64,000 nt of DNA from Timema cristinae. Taxonomy: Eukaryota > Arthropoda > Insecta > Phasmatodea > Timematidae. Shown in pieces: positions 38,301-50,293 of the stretch. The stretch is taken from contig JBCFYV010000863.1 in the NCBI GenBank assembly GCA_039000515.1, forward strand, positions 30,254 to 94,253, given 5' to 3'. Numbering within the stretch: position 1 is the first letter of the stretch; every line of letters begins with the position of its first letter. The notes under the pieces were generated by a model, which did no database searches, was not told where the DNA came from, and was given only the letters and a program-made list of their open reading frames with translations. Position numbers and translations under genes: made by a program.

Positions 38301-39639
38301 GTTGTCTTTTAAAGGGTTTCTCATGTAACAAAAGGCCCAAAGGGCAAAAAAATCAAAATTGCTGCTGGGTTTTTTAAAAGTTGCCAAAGATGCATTTTTC
38401 ACTAGAAGACCAAAAAGGGATAATTTGAAAATGGGTTTTAAAAAAAACGTTCAAAACTCCCAAACATTTCGGGTTCTGGGTTTTTTGTGTTAAAATTGTA
38501 GATTTTTTTGTCCCTTTTTCTTTTGTTTGGTCGATCAGGGGGGAAAATATTAAAAGTTCACCCAAAATTAAAAAAGAAACTTGCACCTTTGGTTTTTTTC
38601 CCGATGGATCATCCCCCACTTTGCTTTGTTTTGGGTTTCCAATCCAAAATAAAAGACTTACAAGAACTAAAAGACACAGCACCCATTTTAAAATGATACT
38701 TTAGCAAAGGGGCCCGTTTGGGTTTTCCACCAAACAAAAAATCCCTTTTTTGCCCGCTGTGGATCAGGCTCTTTAACAAAACAAAGGGTGCATAAAGGGA
38801 AAGGGGTGTGTTGGTCTGTTGCAAGATCCCCGCCATTTTTAAAAAAGTTGGATGCTGGCTGGGGCCGCAATTATCAGCATTTTTTTGGGTGAGTTTTTAG
38901 TCAACGGGCAAAACAAAAGCACTAACAGGTTTGTTCCCTGAAAATTTTAATGTCACCCAAAAAAAGTTTAAGACCAAAAAAAATGCATTTTAAAAGGGGA
39001 AAGGGTTTTTGAATTCGGAAATCCTTTTGAGTTAAACTCATGTGGAAAAACTTGTGGTTTGGGACACTAAGGGTTTTAAAGGATAAAGAGCGGTTTTAAA
39101 GCTCTATTTGGGGTTGCTGAAGAAAAAACGTTACAACTGTACAGGGAAAAATTTTTGAAAAACGTTTGATTTGGGAACAAAATGAAAACTTTTATAAAAT
39201 TTTTTAAAAATTTTTTGGGAAAAACCTTAAAAAATTAGAGATAAATTTTATGATAATCAAAATTTTTTTTCTTTTTAGCAAGTCTTTTAAACCAAAAAAA
39301 AAAAAAAAAAAATTAAAACGGAAAATTAGAAGCTGAGATACCTGGGAAATTTAAAAACACTAAAATGGGGGCTCTAAATGGCCCCCCTTTTTGGGGTCCG
39401 CCCCGGATTTTAAATGGCCCCCCTATCTGAAAAGGGCTCTTTTCCCAATTTAAAAATGACTTTTCAGAAAGTGGCATATTCCAATCAAAAAGTGCAGCTT
39501 TTTGGCTTAAAATTTTCTAAGTACCAAAACCCTTCTAAAAAGGGGAAGGGGGGGTATAACGGGGCAAACTAAAATTTTTTGGGAAATTTTTAACTGACTT
39601 TCAAGCGATAAAGAAAAATTAAAAAAAAAATAATATACA
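35376..39639. other. Noisy DNA with scattered open frames, no gene supported
   Basis: Frames of 60-126 codons occur on both strands (for example 35,774-36,154 minus, 37,659-37,937 plus, 38,041-38,340 minus). Opposite strands are often open over the same bases, composition is driven by homopolymers, and no motif was recognised. A gene or transposase relic could be hidden here by frameshift noise. Confidence 0.3.
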
Positions 39640-40350
39640 CATCAACTTCCCAGTACTTTTAAGAATATTCACTAAACCATTCTAGTACATGTAAGAAAAT
39701 ACACATCAACCATTTCCAATTTCTTTTAAGAATATACACATAAAAAATTCTAGTACATGTAAGAATATTACACATTAAATATTCTAGTACTTTAAAAATA
39801 TACACATCAACCATCCCATAATTAAGAATATAAAAAATCAAAACCCTTCTAGTACATGTAAGGGAATTTTACACATTAAAATAATTTTAGTACAAATTAA
39901 AAATTTTACCCCCAACCCTTTAGTACATGCAAAAAATATACAAAAACCCCCCCTAGTAAAGCAAAAATATACACATAAAAACCTTCTAGAAAATGGGAAG
40001 AATATACACATCAAAACCCTTCTAGTACATGCAAGAATAAAAACATAAACCATTCTTGTCATGCAAGAAAAACAATTTAAAACCCTTCAATTAAAATGCA
40101 AGAATATACACATTAAAACCTTTAGTAATGTAAAATTTACACATCAACCCTCCTTGTAAAATGTAAAAAATACACACAACCATCCTAGTACATTTTTAAA
40201 AAAAAAATACACATCAAAACCCTTCTATTCAAAGGAAAAAAAAATTTCACAATCAACCTTCCCAGTACATGTAAAAATATAACATCAACCATTTCCTAGT
40301 AAAAATTTAAAAAAATAAAACCCTCACCCCTCCTTTACATGTAAGGGTTA
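39640..40350. repeat. 33-bp minisatellite array, about 21 copies (noisy)
   Basis: The unit is AAGAATATACACATCAACC followed by ATTCTAGTACATGT. It is clearest at 39,660-39,840 and breaks up to the right, where A-runs replace parts of the unit. Minus-strand open frames reflect the 33-base period. Confidence 0.93.
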
Positions 40351-40969
40351 TTTGTTTTTTGGGTTTTAAAAAAGGGTTTGTACCTTTAAAAAGATCAATT
40401 TTTCCCAAAAAGTCCTAAGTTGGGCCCTTATTTCCCACAGGGGTAAAGGATAAATTTCCCAAGCTGAAAAGTTGGGGAAAAAAATTCAGAAAAAAAGGTT
40501 TTTAAAATTTAAAAAAAATTTTTTTTAGGAAATTTTTTACTCCTTTTAAAATAAAAAATAAAATTTTGGAACAATTTTAATACAAAATATTTTTTTTTTT
40601 TCGAAAAAATTAATTTTAAAAAAGTTTTATTTAAAAAAAAAAATTAATTTTAAATGATTTTTTGCACAAGGGGTTTTACAAAAAATACCCCTTGCCCCCC
40701 CTCCCCCACACCAACACAGTTCATGGACCCCCAAACTAATCCTTGGCACTTGATCCCACCCCTATTGGAAGTTGAAGCTTTAAAATTTTTTACAAAAAAA
40801 TATAAAATTCTGAATCGTTTTCATCACGTGTATTAAAACAGATTTTTTTTTAAACCCGTGTTGGGTGGGGGTTTCCCTTTGATTTTTTTTTATGGATTTT
40901 TTTAAAATTTTAGCCTTTTTTTTAGCAATTTTTTTTTTTTTTTTTATTTTTTTTTTTTCCCTTTTTTTC
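40351..40969. other. Homopolymer-rich spacer
   Basis: It includes long A and T runs, with a T-rich tract at about 40,915-40,965. Nothing else was recognised. Confidence 0.4.
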
Positions 40970-41880
40970 CCTTTAATAGCTTTTTCTTTTGCTTCCTTTT
41001 CCCGTTTTTCCCCCGGCAAAAAGATAATTTTTATGGGAAAATTCCCCCACAACAACGTCCCTTGCCTTTCTTCGGTGAAATTTCTTCAGATAAAAGAAAG
41101 GGACAGTGGAAACATCCTCAGGGTGGAAGTAAAAAAAGTGACCCCCGGGTATGAATATAAGCTTTAATTTGGACGGGGGTATTACGCTTGACATCCACTT
41201 TCAATTTAAAAAAGAAGGCAGTCCTGTCGGGGGGGGGGTATATAAAATTTACTGCGTTTCCATGGCCTGGGGGAAGTGGGGGTTTTCCCTTACTTCTGCT
41301 GGGAGCAAAATCTTTCTGAGAAAAAAGTGTTAAATTATTTGGGTTCCCAAAGCCAAAAATTTTTTTAAAAACAATTTAAAATTTTTCCCTTGGGGGGAAC
41401 AGAGCCTTCCTGTAGGGTTTTCCCCCAAAAAAATTCTCCCCCTGAAATTGGCACTGTTCCCCCCGGGGTGTTTCCTTAAAAAAAACCCTTCGAAATTTCT
41501 TGAACGTAAAAAAAAATTTTAAAAGTCCCCCGGATGCGTTTATTTGGCCCGCATTTAGGTTTTTATCCACCACAGCTTTTTTAATTACCTGAACACCTAA
41601 TGAACTCAATTTTTTTAGTAAGTTTTCAAAGTTTCCTCTAATAAAACCCAAAACTGGATCATCTTTGTGGGTTTTTGATGCATTAGAAAAGCAAAAAATT
41701 TTATAAAAATCTCTGTCTGCATCCATTCAAATAGGGGGGGGGCCGTAAATGCAGCCAAAGGGGGATCCATCGTATTCAACCTTTTACCCAAAACCCCCGC
41801 CCAAAAATAATGGGAAAGGGGGGGGGGGTAGATGCTCCCCCGCTGGAAAATACATATTACCAAAGAAAAACACAACCCCC
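40970..41880 (-). other. Weak coding-like stretch, unidentified
   Basis: Three minus-strand frames follow one another (41,880 to 41,615, 41,726 to 41,376, 41,194 to 40,973). The first two overlap in different frames near a C-run, as expected if one reading frame had been shifted by a homopolymer error. The central part (about 41,726-41,530) reads with balanced composition, including the peptides KTHKDDPVLGFIRGNFENL and KAVVDKNLNAGQINASGG, unlike the F/K/N-rich noise elsewhere. I recognise no family, start or splice site. It could be an exon, a transposon-derived fragment or chance. Confidence 0.18.
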
Positions 41881-43684
41881 CTTTCGACGAGATGAGAGAA
41901 CCCCACCTGCGCTACCCCCTTTAAAAATTGAACTTTTGAGCTTTTAACTCGACTGTAGTCAGCCCAAATCTCGTCAACATTGAACCCTTCGAAAGGGTGG
42001 GGGGAATTGTGGGTTTTCCTCGTTCCCCAAACAAAGGGTGTAAAAAAATTTTTTAAACGGAAACCTTGTTAAACCACTACTTTTTTTGAAGAAGTTGGCT
42101 TTAGGTGACCTTATCGTTTTGCTTTTGGGGGGCCGTTTCCGGGGAAAAAAGCGGGTCCACCCCTTTTCCCCCGCCCTTTGTGATTCGTTATTAAATTTAT
42201 GAGGGGAAAGGGTTTTTATTTTCAGTAAGTTTTAAATGTTTAGTTTGAAGACCTTATAGTTATTTCCCAAAAAACCCCCTCTCCCAAAATTAAATAGATG
42301 GTTGTAGAAATTTTCCCGTTCTTGTTCCCCAGTTTAAAAACGGGAAATTTTAAAAACCCCCCAAAATTTTTCCTTTTTTTTTGCCCCTTTCACCCCATAT
42401 TTTTTGGGTTAAAAAATCCCCTCTTCAAAGATTCCAGGAAAAATCAAAATTTGGTTGAAGTTTTCTTGAATCCCCCCGATTTGCCTTTCTCCCTTGCACA
42501 TTTTAAGCCATTGCTGCCCAAAACCCAAAAAAAAATTTAAATATAGTTAAGACAAAATAATAAAAAATTTTTGAAAAAATTTTAAAAAACCCTTCTAATA
42601 GAAATAAAATTTTTTTTCGTTTTAAAACCCAAAAAGCTAAAAAAGAAGAAATACAAATAATCCCTTTTTCAAACATAAATTTTAAAATTTTTAAATTGTA
42701 TTAAATTTTATTTATAATATAATTGTTTAAAACAAAAAGGGAAAAGTGCAGACGGGCATATGACCCAGCGGCGGGAATTCAGCCACCCCTGGCCCTTGTG
42801 CCCCCTCCAGACGCCATTAAAAAAAAGCTTTTTTGTCATAAAGTCAACAAACAAAGATGAACCATTTTTTAAAAATTGAATTTTTTTTAGCCAAGTTACC
42901 ACTCTTTTAAAGCAACTATGTTTTTAAAAAACCCAATTTTTGGTTTTAAAATTTGTAAAAATTACCTGAAGCGAGGGGCTTTTTCCCTTTGATTTGGGGG
43001 TTTGGGAAAAAACACAAAAAATTTCAATAACTTTGATCACCCCACTTCTTTCTTCTTTTTTAGTGACCCCAACATACTAAGAGGACTGTGAGGGGAAAAT
43101 TTTAAGCGTTTACCGCAGGATTTGGGAGCACTGTAAAGCCTTACCCAAAACCCCTGGCCGCTGTCCCAAACCTTCTCCTTTCAACCCGCAGGGTAGTTTA
43201 AAACAGATGACTAAGAGTAATAATTTTTAAAAATAATAAAATTTAAAAGAAGTGTTTTTATATTTTTTATTATTGATTTCGTTAAAATATGGATTGGGAA
43301 AATTCCCGACCAGCAAAAAAGTTTTAAAAAAATTTTTGTACAAACATTAAAAAAAATAATTTTGAATTTAAATTTAAAAAAGCCTTTTTGACATTATTTT
43401 AAATTTTCGTAGCAAACCCTTAAAAAAAAAAAACAAAAACCGACTTTTTTTGTATAGAAAAAGGGATAGTTTTAATTTAAAACCTTTTGCTTTAATTTCA
43501 GAAATACAAAATTTTTTTGGGGGAAATTGTCGTTGAATTTTAAAAAAAATTAATCTCAAATTTTAAAATTTTGAACTCATAAAGGGCCCGCTGATTTAAT
43601 TATCGCGGGCAATTTTTTTCCCAAAGGGGTATATTTGAAAAAATTTAAACTACTTTTCTACGTTTCTAAACGTGTGACCCCCCT
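41881..43684. other. Noisy spacer, no gene supported
   Basis: Mixed AT-rich and G/C-run sequence. Frames at 42,298-42,540 (plus) and 42,708-42,902 (minus) carry no motif. Confidence 0.35.
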
Positions 43685-43945
43685 CGATGGCCCCCGCGTG
43701 ATCCCAAAGCGCTACGCTTGCAGTGACTAGAATGGCCCCATGAAGGGTTTTAAGTTAGAATCTCGGTCGGGTTTTTTAAATGAGGGGGGTTTTTTTTTAA
43801 AAAAATTGGGCTTTCCCTCCCCCCTCCACGCAAATGTGGGGACGCTTCCTATAAATATAATCTTTTAAACTTTTAAAAAAAAATTTGCGTAAATAGTTCA
43901 AAAGCGTATAACCCAAACGGTAGTGATCGCCCGGTTTCTAAAAAA
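43685..43945 (+). mobile_element. SINE family A, noisy copy
   Basis: TTAGAATCTCGGTCGGGTT (B-box side), CTCCACGCAAATGTGGGGAC and the tail AAAGCGTATAACCCAAACGG with GTAGTGATCGC match the clean family A element in order. The head is degraded. An A-run follows the tail. Confidence 0.75.
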
Positions 43946-44603
43946 AAAAAAAAAAACGTGTGTAACCCGCCCCCAGTACTATTTTAAAGGGTGCCCCTAA
44001 CAAGTCCCTTGCCATTGGTTTTCTCGCGGGGATGCGGGGTTGGGAAAAAAAGACATATTTAAAATGAACAGGTAAATTGCATTTTAGCCCGCTTAAAATG
44101 TAAGTTCATGGGTTTGATGACAAATTTCAAATCTTTTGGTCTTGATTTTTTTTTTTAAAAATTGAGGCGGGATATGTGGGGGGGGGGGGGGGGGTTGGGG
44201 TTAGGAGAGAGCTGACGCCCCCCAGGAGGGAAAAGACAGTCGGAAAAAAATTGATAGGAAAAATTTTGGAAATAATGACATAATTTTTTTTTTCATCACA
44301 GGGGAGAGCTTTGATTAAACCAAAGGGTTTTTTTTTAGGGGAAAAAAACAAACTTTAGGGGCTATTTTGAAGCTGGTTTTATCCCGCAATTATTGGGGAT
44401 GGCGGCTGCTTACGATGTTCAGACGACAAAATATCGTTTCTATTTAAAAGGGAAACTTGTTTAAATTTTTTTTATTTCCATGCCAAAAAAGTAACCCAAA
44501 GTGTCCCACCTGATCATATATGTTTTAAAAAATCACGTTTTCAGTTTAAATAAATTTTTTAAATTTTTTTTTTTTTTTTAGGATATAGTTTTTCTAAAAA
44601 AAA
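43946..44603. other. Noisy spacer with a G17 run
   Basis: A 17-base G homopolymer lies at 44,178-44,194. No gene or known repeat was seen. Confidence 0.4.
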
Positions 44604-45885
44604 GGCTGTAAGGAAATTGTTGCTAAAAGGACAAAGGTGAAACAGGAAATTAAATTGCTATAAAGGACAGGCTGATACAGGGAAGTTGCTAAAACGGCAA
44701 GCTGATAAAAGGAAATAGTTCAAAACGACAAAGGTTTATCAGGGAATTTGTTGCTAAAAGGACAGGCTGGGTTTCAGGAGCTAGTTGCTAAAAAGGCAGG
44801 CGTTACAGGAAAAAGTTTCTAAAACGACAGGCTGAAAACAGGAAAAAGTTTTCCTTTAAAAAGGGCGGCTGATAAGGGGCTAGTTGTAAAAAGGGCAAGC
44901 TGATACAGGAAATAGGTTTCAAACGGGAGGCTGATACAGGAAATAGTTGCTAAAACGAAGGCTGTTTCAGGACTAGTTTCTAAAAGGAAGGCTGATAAAA
45001 GGGGAAAAAAGTTTCTAAAAAAGACAAAGGGTGATACAGGAAATATTGCTAAAACGACAGGCTGTACAGGAAAAAGTTGCTAAAAGGACAGGGGGATAAA
45101 AGGGGGTAGTTGTAAAAAAGACAGGCCCCGATTTCAGGGCTAGTTGCTAAAAGGGCAGGCGGGTAAAGGGAAAAAGTTTCTTTAAAAAGACAGGCTGATA
45201 CAGGAAATTTTCTAAAAGGGCAGCTGTAAAAGGAGCTTGTTAATTTAAAAAGACAGGCTGATCCCGGAGCAAATTGCTAAAACGGCAGGCTGATACAGGG
45301 GAAAAAAGTTGCTTTTAAAAACAAAGGCCGGGTTTCAGGAAATAGTTTTCTTTAAAAGGGCAGGCTGATACAGGGGGCTAGTTGCTAAAAAAAACAGGCT
45401 ATACAGGAAAAAAGTTTCAAAAAAGACAGGCGGGTACGGATTTAGTTTCTAAAAAAGGCAAGTGATACAGGGGCTAGTTGCTAAAAAAGGGCAGGCTGAT
45501 CAGGGGCAAATTGCTAAAACAGCAGGGCTGAAACAGGGAAAAAGTTGCCCAAAACGACAGGCTGATACAGGAAATAGTTGCTAAAAAGGGCAGGGGTGTT
45601 TCAGGACTAGTTGCTTAAAAAGGGCAAGTTTATACAGGAGCTAGTTGCTAAAAGGACAAAACTGATACAGGAGGTAGTTGCTAAAAGGCAGGCTGAACAG
45701 GAAAAAAGTTGTAAAACCCACAGGCTGGGTCAGGAAATAGTTGCTAAAAGGACAAGCTGATACCCGGAAATAGTTTTCTAAAAAGGACAAGCTGGGTACA
45801 GAGCTAGTTTTCAAAAAGACAGGTGATAAGGGGGTAGGTTTTAAAAAAAAGGGGCAAGGGTTAATAAAAAAAGCTAGTTGCTAAA
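44604..45885. repeat. 32-bp minisatellite array, about 38 copies (noisy)
   Basis: The unit is GGCTGATACAGGAAATAGTT followed by GCTAAAACGACA. A common variant has GGAGCTAG in place of GGAAATAG and AAAAGGACA in place of AAAACGACA. Copy lengths vary from 29 to 38 bases because of A and G runs. It ends in an A-run near 45,885. Confidence 0.93.
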
Positions 45886-47225
45886 AAAAAAAAAAAAAAT
45901 TTTATGCGGCTTTTTATAAAAATGGATACCTAAAAACTGTCTAAATTTTTTCATTAGAAATATTGCATTTTTAACCCTTTTTTTTTGGGGGGGGAAGGGG
46001 GTGGCAATATCCCCCCCCCCTTCACCTAAACCCACCTTTTTGGGTTTACGTGTATTTTTAAATTTTCTCCCGATTACGTTCAACAAATTTTTTTTTTTGA
46101 AAGACTTTTTAAAAATCTTGTCTTTGTAAAAATATATTTATTGGAAATGTATTAATATAAGATATCCTCGCAAAAGAAAATTTGGGGTTTAATGGGAAAA
46201 GCCACTAAATTAACTTTTTAAACTCTGATATTTTTCTGATTAATCTTATATTGGGTGGGGGTTTTTTAAATGGATTGGGTTTTTAACTGTGAGTTTTGAT
46301 TTCATCTCCATTTAACTTTCTCCCTCTTTTTCCCTTACTTCACTCTCACAAAAATGCATATGTTTGGGTTTTCCATTAAAGAAAAAAATAAAAAAAATAA
46401 TTTTTTGGGGGTGTAAAGCTTACACAACAACATTTTTAAAAAATTTATTCCTTTTAAACCCCCTTTTTTCCTTAAAATTTCCGATATGAACTTTGGAATA
46501 ATAAAAGATTTTAAAAACCAAATAAAAACAAAAAAAAACAAAAAAAAATTTTTTGGGAAAGTTTTTAAAAACACTTTTAAATTAAACCCGTCATGTATTG
46601 GGTTAAAGGGGGAGTGGGGGGAAAAAGTAAATTTGGTTTTTTTTTTTTAACTAGGAAAAAAAAGGTTTTTTGGCCAAAAAAATCAAAATTTTTCAGTACA
46701 CAATCTAGCCATAAAGCAAGATAGGTTTTTGCAATAAATTTTCAAAACACGACAAGCGAAGTTGGGCTGAAAACTTTATTACTAAAATTTAAAAAATAAA
46801 AAATTTATAAAATTTTATATTATATTTAAATTATAAAATGAGCCCCTGTTGTATTCCAAATTTTCTAATTTTTACCAAATTTACAAATCGGTTATTTTGT
46901 TTTATTTCGTCAAAAACCAACTGAAGCCCCAACTATTTCCTTGGGGACACGGCAATATATCTTAAAATTTTTTGTTTTAAAAAATTTATAGCATGTTTTG
47001 GTTTTATGAATTAATTTTATAATAAACCTTTTTTTACCCCCTTTTAGAAAAGGGGACTATAAACCTTTTTCCATTCATGTGGAAAAACCTTTTTGGGTTC
47101 CAAAGGAACTACACTTTAGAATTTTTATTACAACTTTTCCCCCCCCCCTTTTTAATTAAAAACTTTTTAATTTAGTCAAGCAGAGATTTAAGTTCTTTTA
47201 AAAATTCCCCAAGGCTTCTTTTACT
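45886..47225. other. Noisy AT-rich spacer
   Basis: Homopolymer-rich with no supported gene or known repeat. Confidence 0.4.
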
Positions 47226-47549
47226 TCATAATACTTTGGGGCTGGGTAGTGGGTTTGCGTTGGACAAAACACCCTCAACCAATTCAATCCTTAAAAAAAC
47301 ATTTAAAATATACCCAATGGGCGTTCCTCTTACCAAACCCCCGCTCGGGCTGCCCAGGTTTTCATTATAAGTTTCCCAAATTTTCCCAACCCTGATGGGT
47401 TTTTTTATAGAACCTTTAATACCAAAATAAAATGTCTTTGCTAATTTTGTTTTACAATATCTCTCTGTTGGTCTCTGAATAAGGCACTGGTCTTCCTTTT
47501 TGCATTGCTGAATGGGTTTAAGCCCAATATACCAGTACTTTCTAACCAA
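47226..47549 (-). CDS. Possible exon or ORF fragment, unidentified (107 codons)
   Basis: A minus-strand frame runs open for 107 codons with balanced composition, including YWYIGLKPIQQCKKEDQC and KLAKTFYFGIKGSIKKP, unlike the F/K/N-rich noise frames around it. It sits at the border between noisy and clean sequence, so its downstream half (below about 47,350) may be frame-shifted. I recognise no domain. The ATG at 47,549 is the first in frame but could be internal to an exon, and no signal peptide or membrane segment is obvious. It may be a chance frame or a relic of a mobile element. Confidence 0.2.
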   Translation of the reverse strand: MVRKYWYIGLKPIQQCKKEDQCLIQRPTERYCKTKLAKTFYFGIKGSIKKPIRVGKIWETYNENLGSPSGGLVRGTPIGYILNVFLRIELVEGVLSNANPLPSPKVL

Positions 47550-48724
47550 TCTAATTTGTGTTTTTCTATACTCAAAGAAGTATAGAGCGATTTTAAAAAA
47601 TTAATCATCATTCATTTATATCGCGTAATTTGAACATGAAAATTTTATATTGTTTGAAAATTTTCTGGTTAAATGCATTATACCAATATCAAATATTCAA
47701 CTGTTGAGAACACTTATTGTAGATAATTAAAATAATGATTTTAATGAATCAAAATTTTATTTATATTGACCAAAATATATTTTTCTATAAAAAACTGCAA
47801 ATGTTAAGTTAATTCAGTTCCTTTTCCTTCCTTAAGTTGTAAAATAATATTTCATATTATATGAATTTCCACAAACGTAATAAGAACGTTGAAACGGTTT
47901 TTATATTTTTCAAGTCACCCTTGGTTCTAGTAGATCACAATCCTTACCAAATTGATTTAACAATGGTATTTTTAAATTATTTATATCATGGTTTTATTGG
48001 TTTTTACTATACATAACAATATGGAAATTTTAACTATCGCAATAATCAAAACGGAAGTTTTTATCTTTTTAAAAACCAATAACCATTGTAATTGCATTTA
48101 AATTATTTAAAGATTGTACGTTTTATAATAATAATTCTTATTTAGTAAATATTTAAATAATAAGACATATTTAATAAACGTTAATAATATTCTATAATAT
48201 ATGAAGCGATCTAATTCATTACAAATTTAATTCATTTCCTAATTTACTCTATACTTATGAATTTCCAGTACATACAATGAGAACTTACTCTAACACAATA
48301 TGAATGCAAAAACTTCAAAAAATTATTATACTTGAAGATAAAAAATATAAAGTCATAAAACACAAAATTTGACCAGCAGTATAGTTTACAATGCATATTA
48401 TTAGTATATACTATAGTATATACTACTTAGGTGAGATACTCTAAGTTACTTACCTCCGTAAAAGCAATTTATAAACTGTGTTGGCATTGAAATAATAAAT
48501 CTAGATCAAGATATTATGGTGCTACTTATGTATGAAAATGTATTCTACTATGAAATAGATCTACACGTTTATATTCTATTTACCAAAATAAAATTATATA
48601 GAATCGCAGGATAGTTCGAATGTAGTGATTCATGTAATGGTTTCCATAGATGAGCAATGTTTGTTTTGAGCGGTGTCATAGTTCACTTCGTAAACTAGTG
48701 ACGATTGATTTAACAATTTTTATT
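47550..48724. other. Clean AT-rich unique DNA, no gene seen
   Basis: Ordinary AT-rich intergenic-looking DNA without homopolymer noise. It contains a perfect 22-bp palindrome at 48,403-48,424 (half-site AGTATATACTA) and no open frame worth calling. Confidence 0.6.
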
Positions 48725-50118
48725 GTTCTTTATATAGTGGTGTTGTCTGATGTAAGGATTGCTACAGTTAACTATATAAAGTGTTGTCTGGTGTAAGGAT
48801 TGCTACAGTTAACTATATAAAGTGTAGTCTGGTGTAAGGATTATTACAGTTAATTATATAAAGTGGCGTTACCTGATGTATGGATTGCACCAGTTAACTA
48901 TAAAAAGTTGCGTTGCATGATGTAAGGATTGCTACAGTTAACTATATAAAGTGGTGTTGTCTGATGTAAGGATAGTTACAGTTAACTATATAAAGTGGTG
49001 TTGTCTGATGTAAGGATAGTTACAGTTAACTATATAAAGTGTTGTCTGGTGTAAGGATTATTACAGTTAATTATATAAAGTGGTGTTGTCTGATGTAAGG
49101 ATTGCTACTGTTAACTATATAAAGTGTCGTTTTCTGATGTAAGGATAGTTACAGTTAACTATATAAAGTGTTGTCTGATGTAAGGATTGCTACAGTTAAC
49201 TATATAAAGTGTTGTCAGGTGTAAGGATTATTACAGTTAATTATATAAAGTGGCGTTGCCTGATGTATGGATTGCACCAGTTAACTATAAAAAGTTGCGT
49301 TGCATGATGTAAGGATTGCTACAGTTAACTATATAAAGTGGTGTTGTCTGATGTAAGGATAGTTACAGTTAACTATATAAAGTGTTGTCTGGTGTAAGGA
49401 TTATTACAGTTAATATATAAAGTGGTGTTGTCTGATGTAAGGATTGCTACTGTTAACTATATAAAGTGGTGTTGTCTGATGTAAGGATTGCTACAGTTAA
49501 CTATAAAAAGTTGCGTTGCATGATGTAAGGATTGCTACAGTTAACTATATAAAGTGAGGTTGTCTGATGTAAGTATTGCACCAGCTAACTATATAAAGTG
49601 TTGTTTTCTGATGTAAGGATAGTTACAGTTAACTATATAAAGTGTTGTTGACTGATGTAAAGATTGCTACAGTTAACTATAAAAAGTTGCGTTGCTTGAT
49701 GTAAGGATTGCTACAGTTAACTATATAAAGTGGTGTTGTCTGATGTAAGGATAGTTACAGTTAACTATATAAAGTGTTGTTGACTGATGTAAAGATTGCT
49801 ACAGTTAACTATAAAAAGTTGCGTTGCTTGATGTAAGGATTGCTACAGTTAACTATATAAAGTGGTGTTGTCTGATGTAAGGATAGTTACAGTTAACTAT
49901 ATAAAGTGTTGTTGGCTGATGTAAAGATTGCTACAGTTAACTATATAAAGTGTTGTTGTCTGATGTAAGGATAGTTACAGTTAGCTATATAAAGTGATTT
50001 TGTCTGATGTAAGTATTGCACCAGCTAACTATATAAAGTGGTGTTGTCTGATGTAAGGATTGCTACAGTTAACTATATAAGTGGCGTTGTTTGATGTAAG
50101 GATTATTCCAGTTAACTA
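48725..50118. repeat. Array of the 'GTTAACTATATAA' monomer, 41-44 bp, about 32 copies
   Basis: The unit reads GTGTTGTCTGATGTAAGGAT, then TGCTACAGTTAACTATATAA and AG, with alternating variants GATAGTTACAG, GATTATTACAG, TTGCGTTGCATGATG and CACCAGTTAAC. Three consecutive 132-bp trimers start at 49,641, 49,773 and 49,905, so there is higher-order structure. Edge monomers are more diverged (50,085-50,118). The monomer is clearly related to that of the 52,515 array. Confidence 0.97.
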
Positions 50119-50293
50119 TACAGTGGGTTAACCAGTCCTGGCCCGTACTGACTTAATCTGCTAGATAAAATTATTTCACGAAATAAAAATATATATGGAT
50201 ATCAAATATAATGAATAAATGTTATAAATAACTTGTTACATACCACGCCTCGGTAACATCGCTGGGTAAGAACGGCTCCATCGGAAGAGTTAT
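50119..50293. other. Short unique spacer between arrays
   Basis: Clean non-repetitive DNA. Nothing recognised. Confidence 0.5.
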
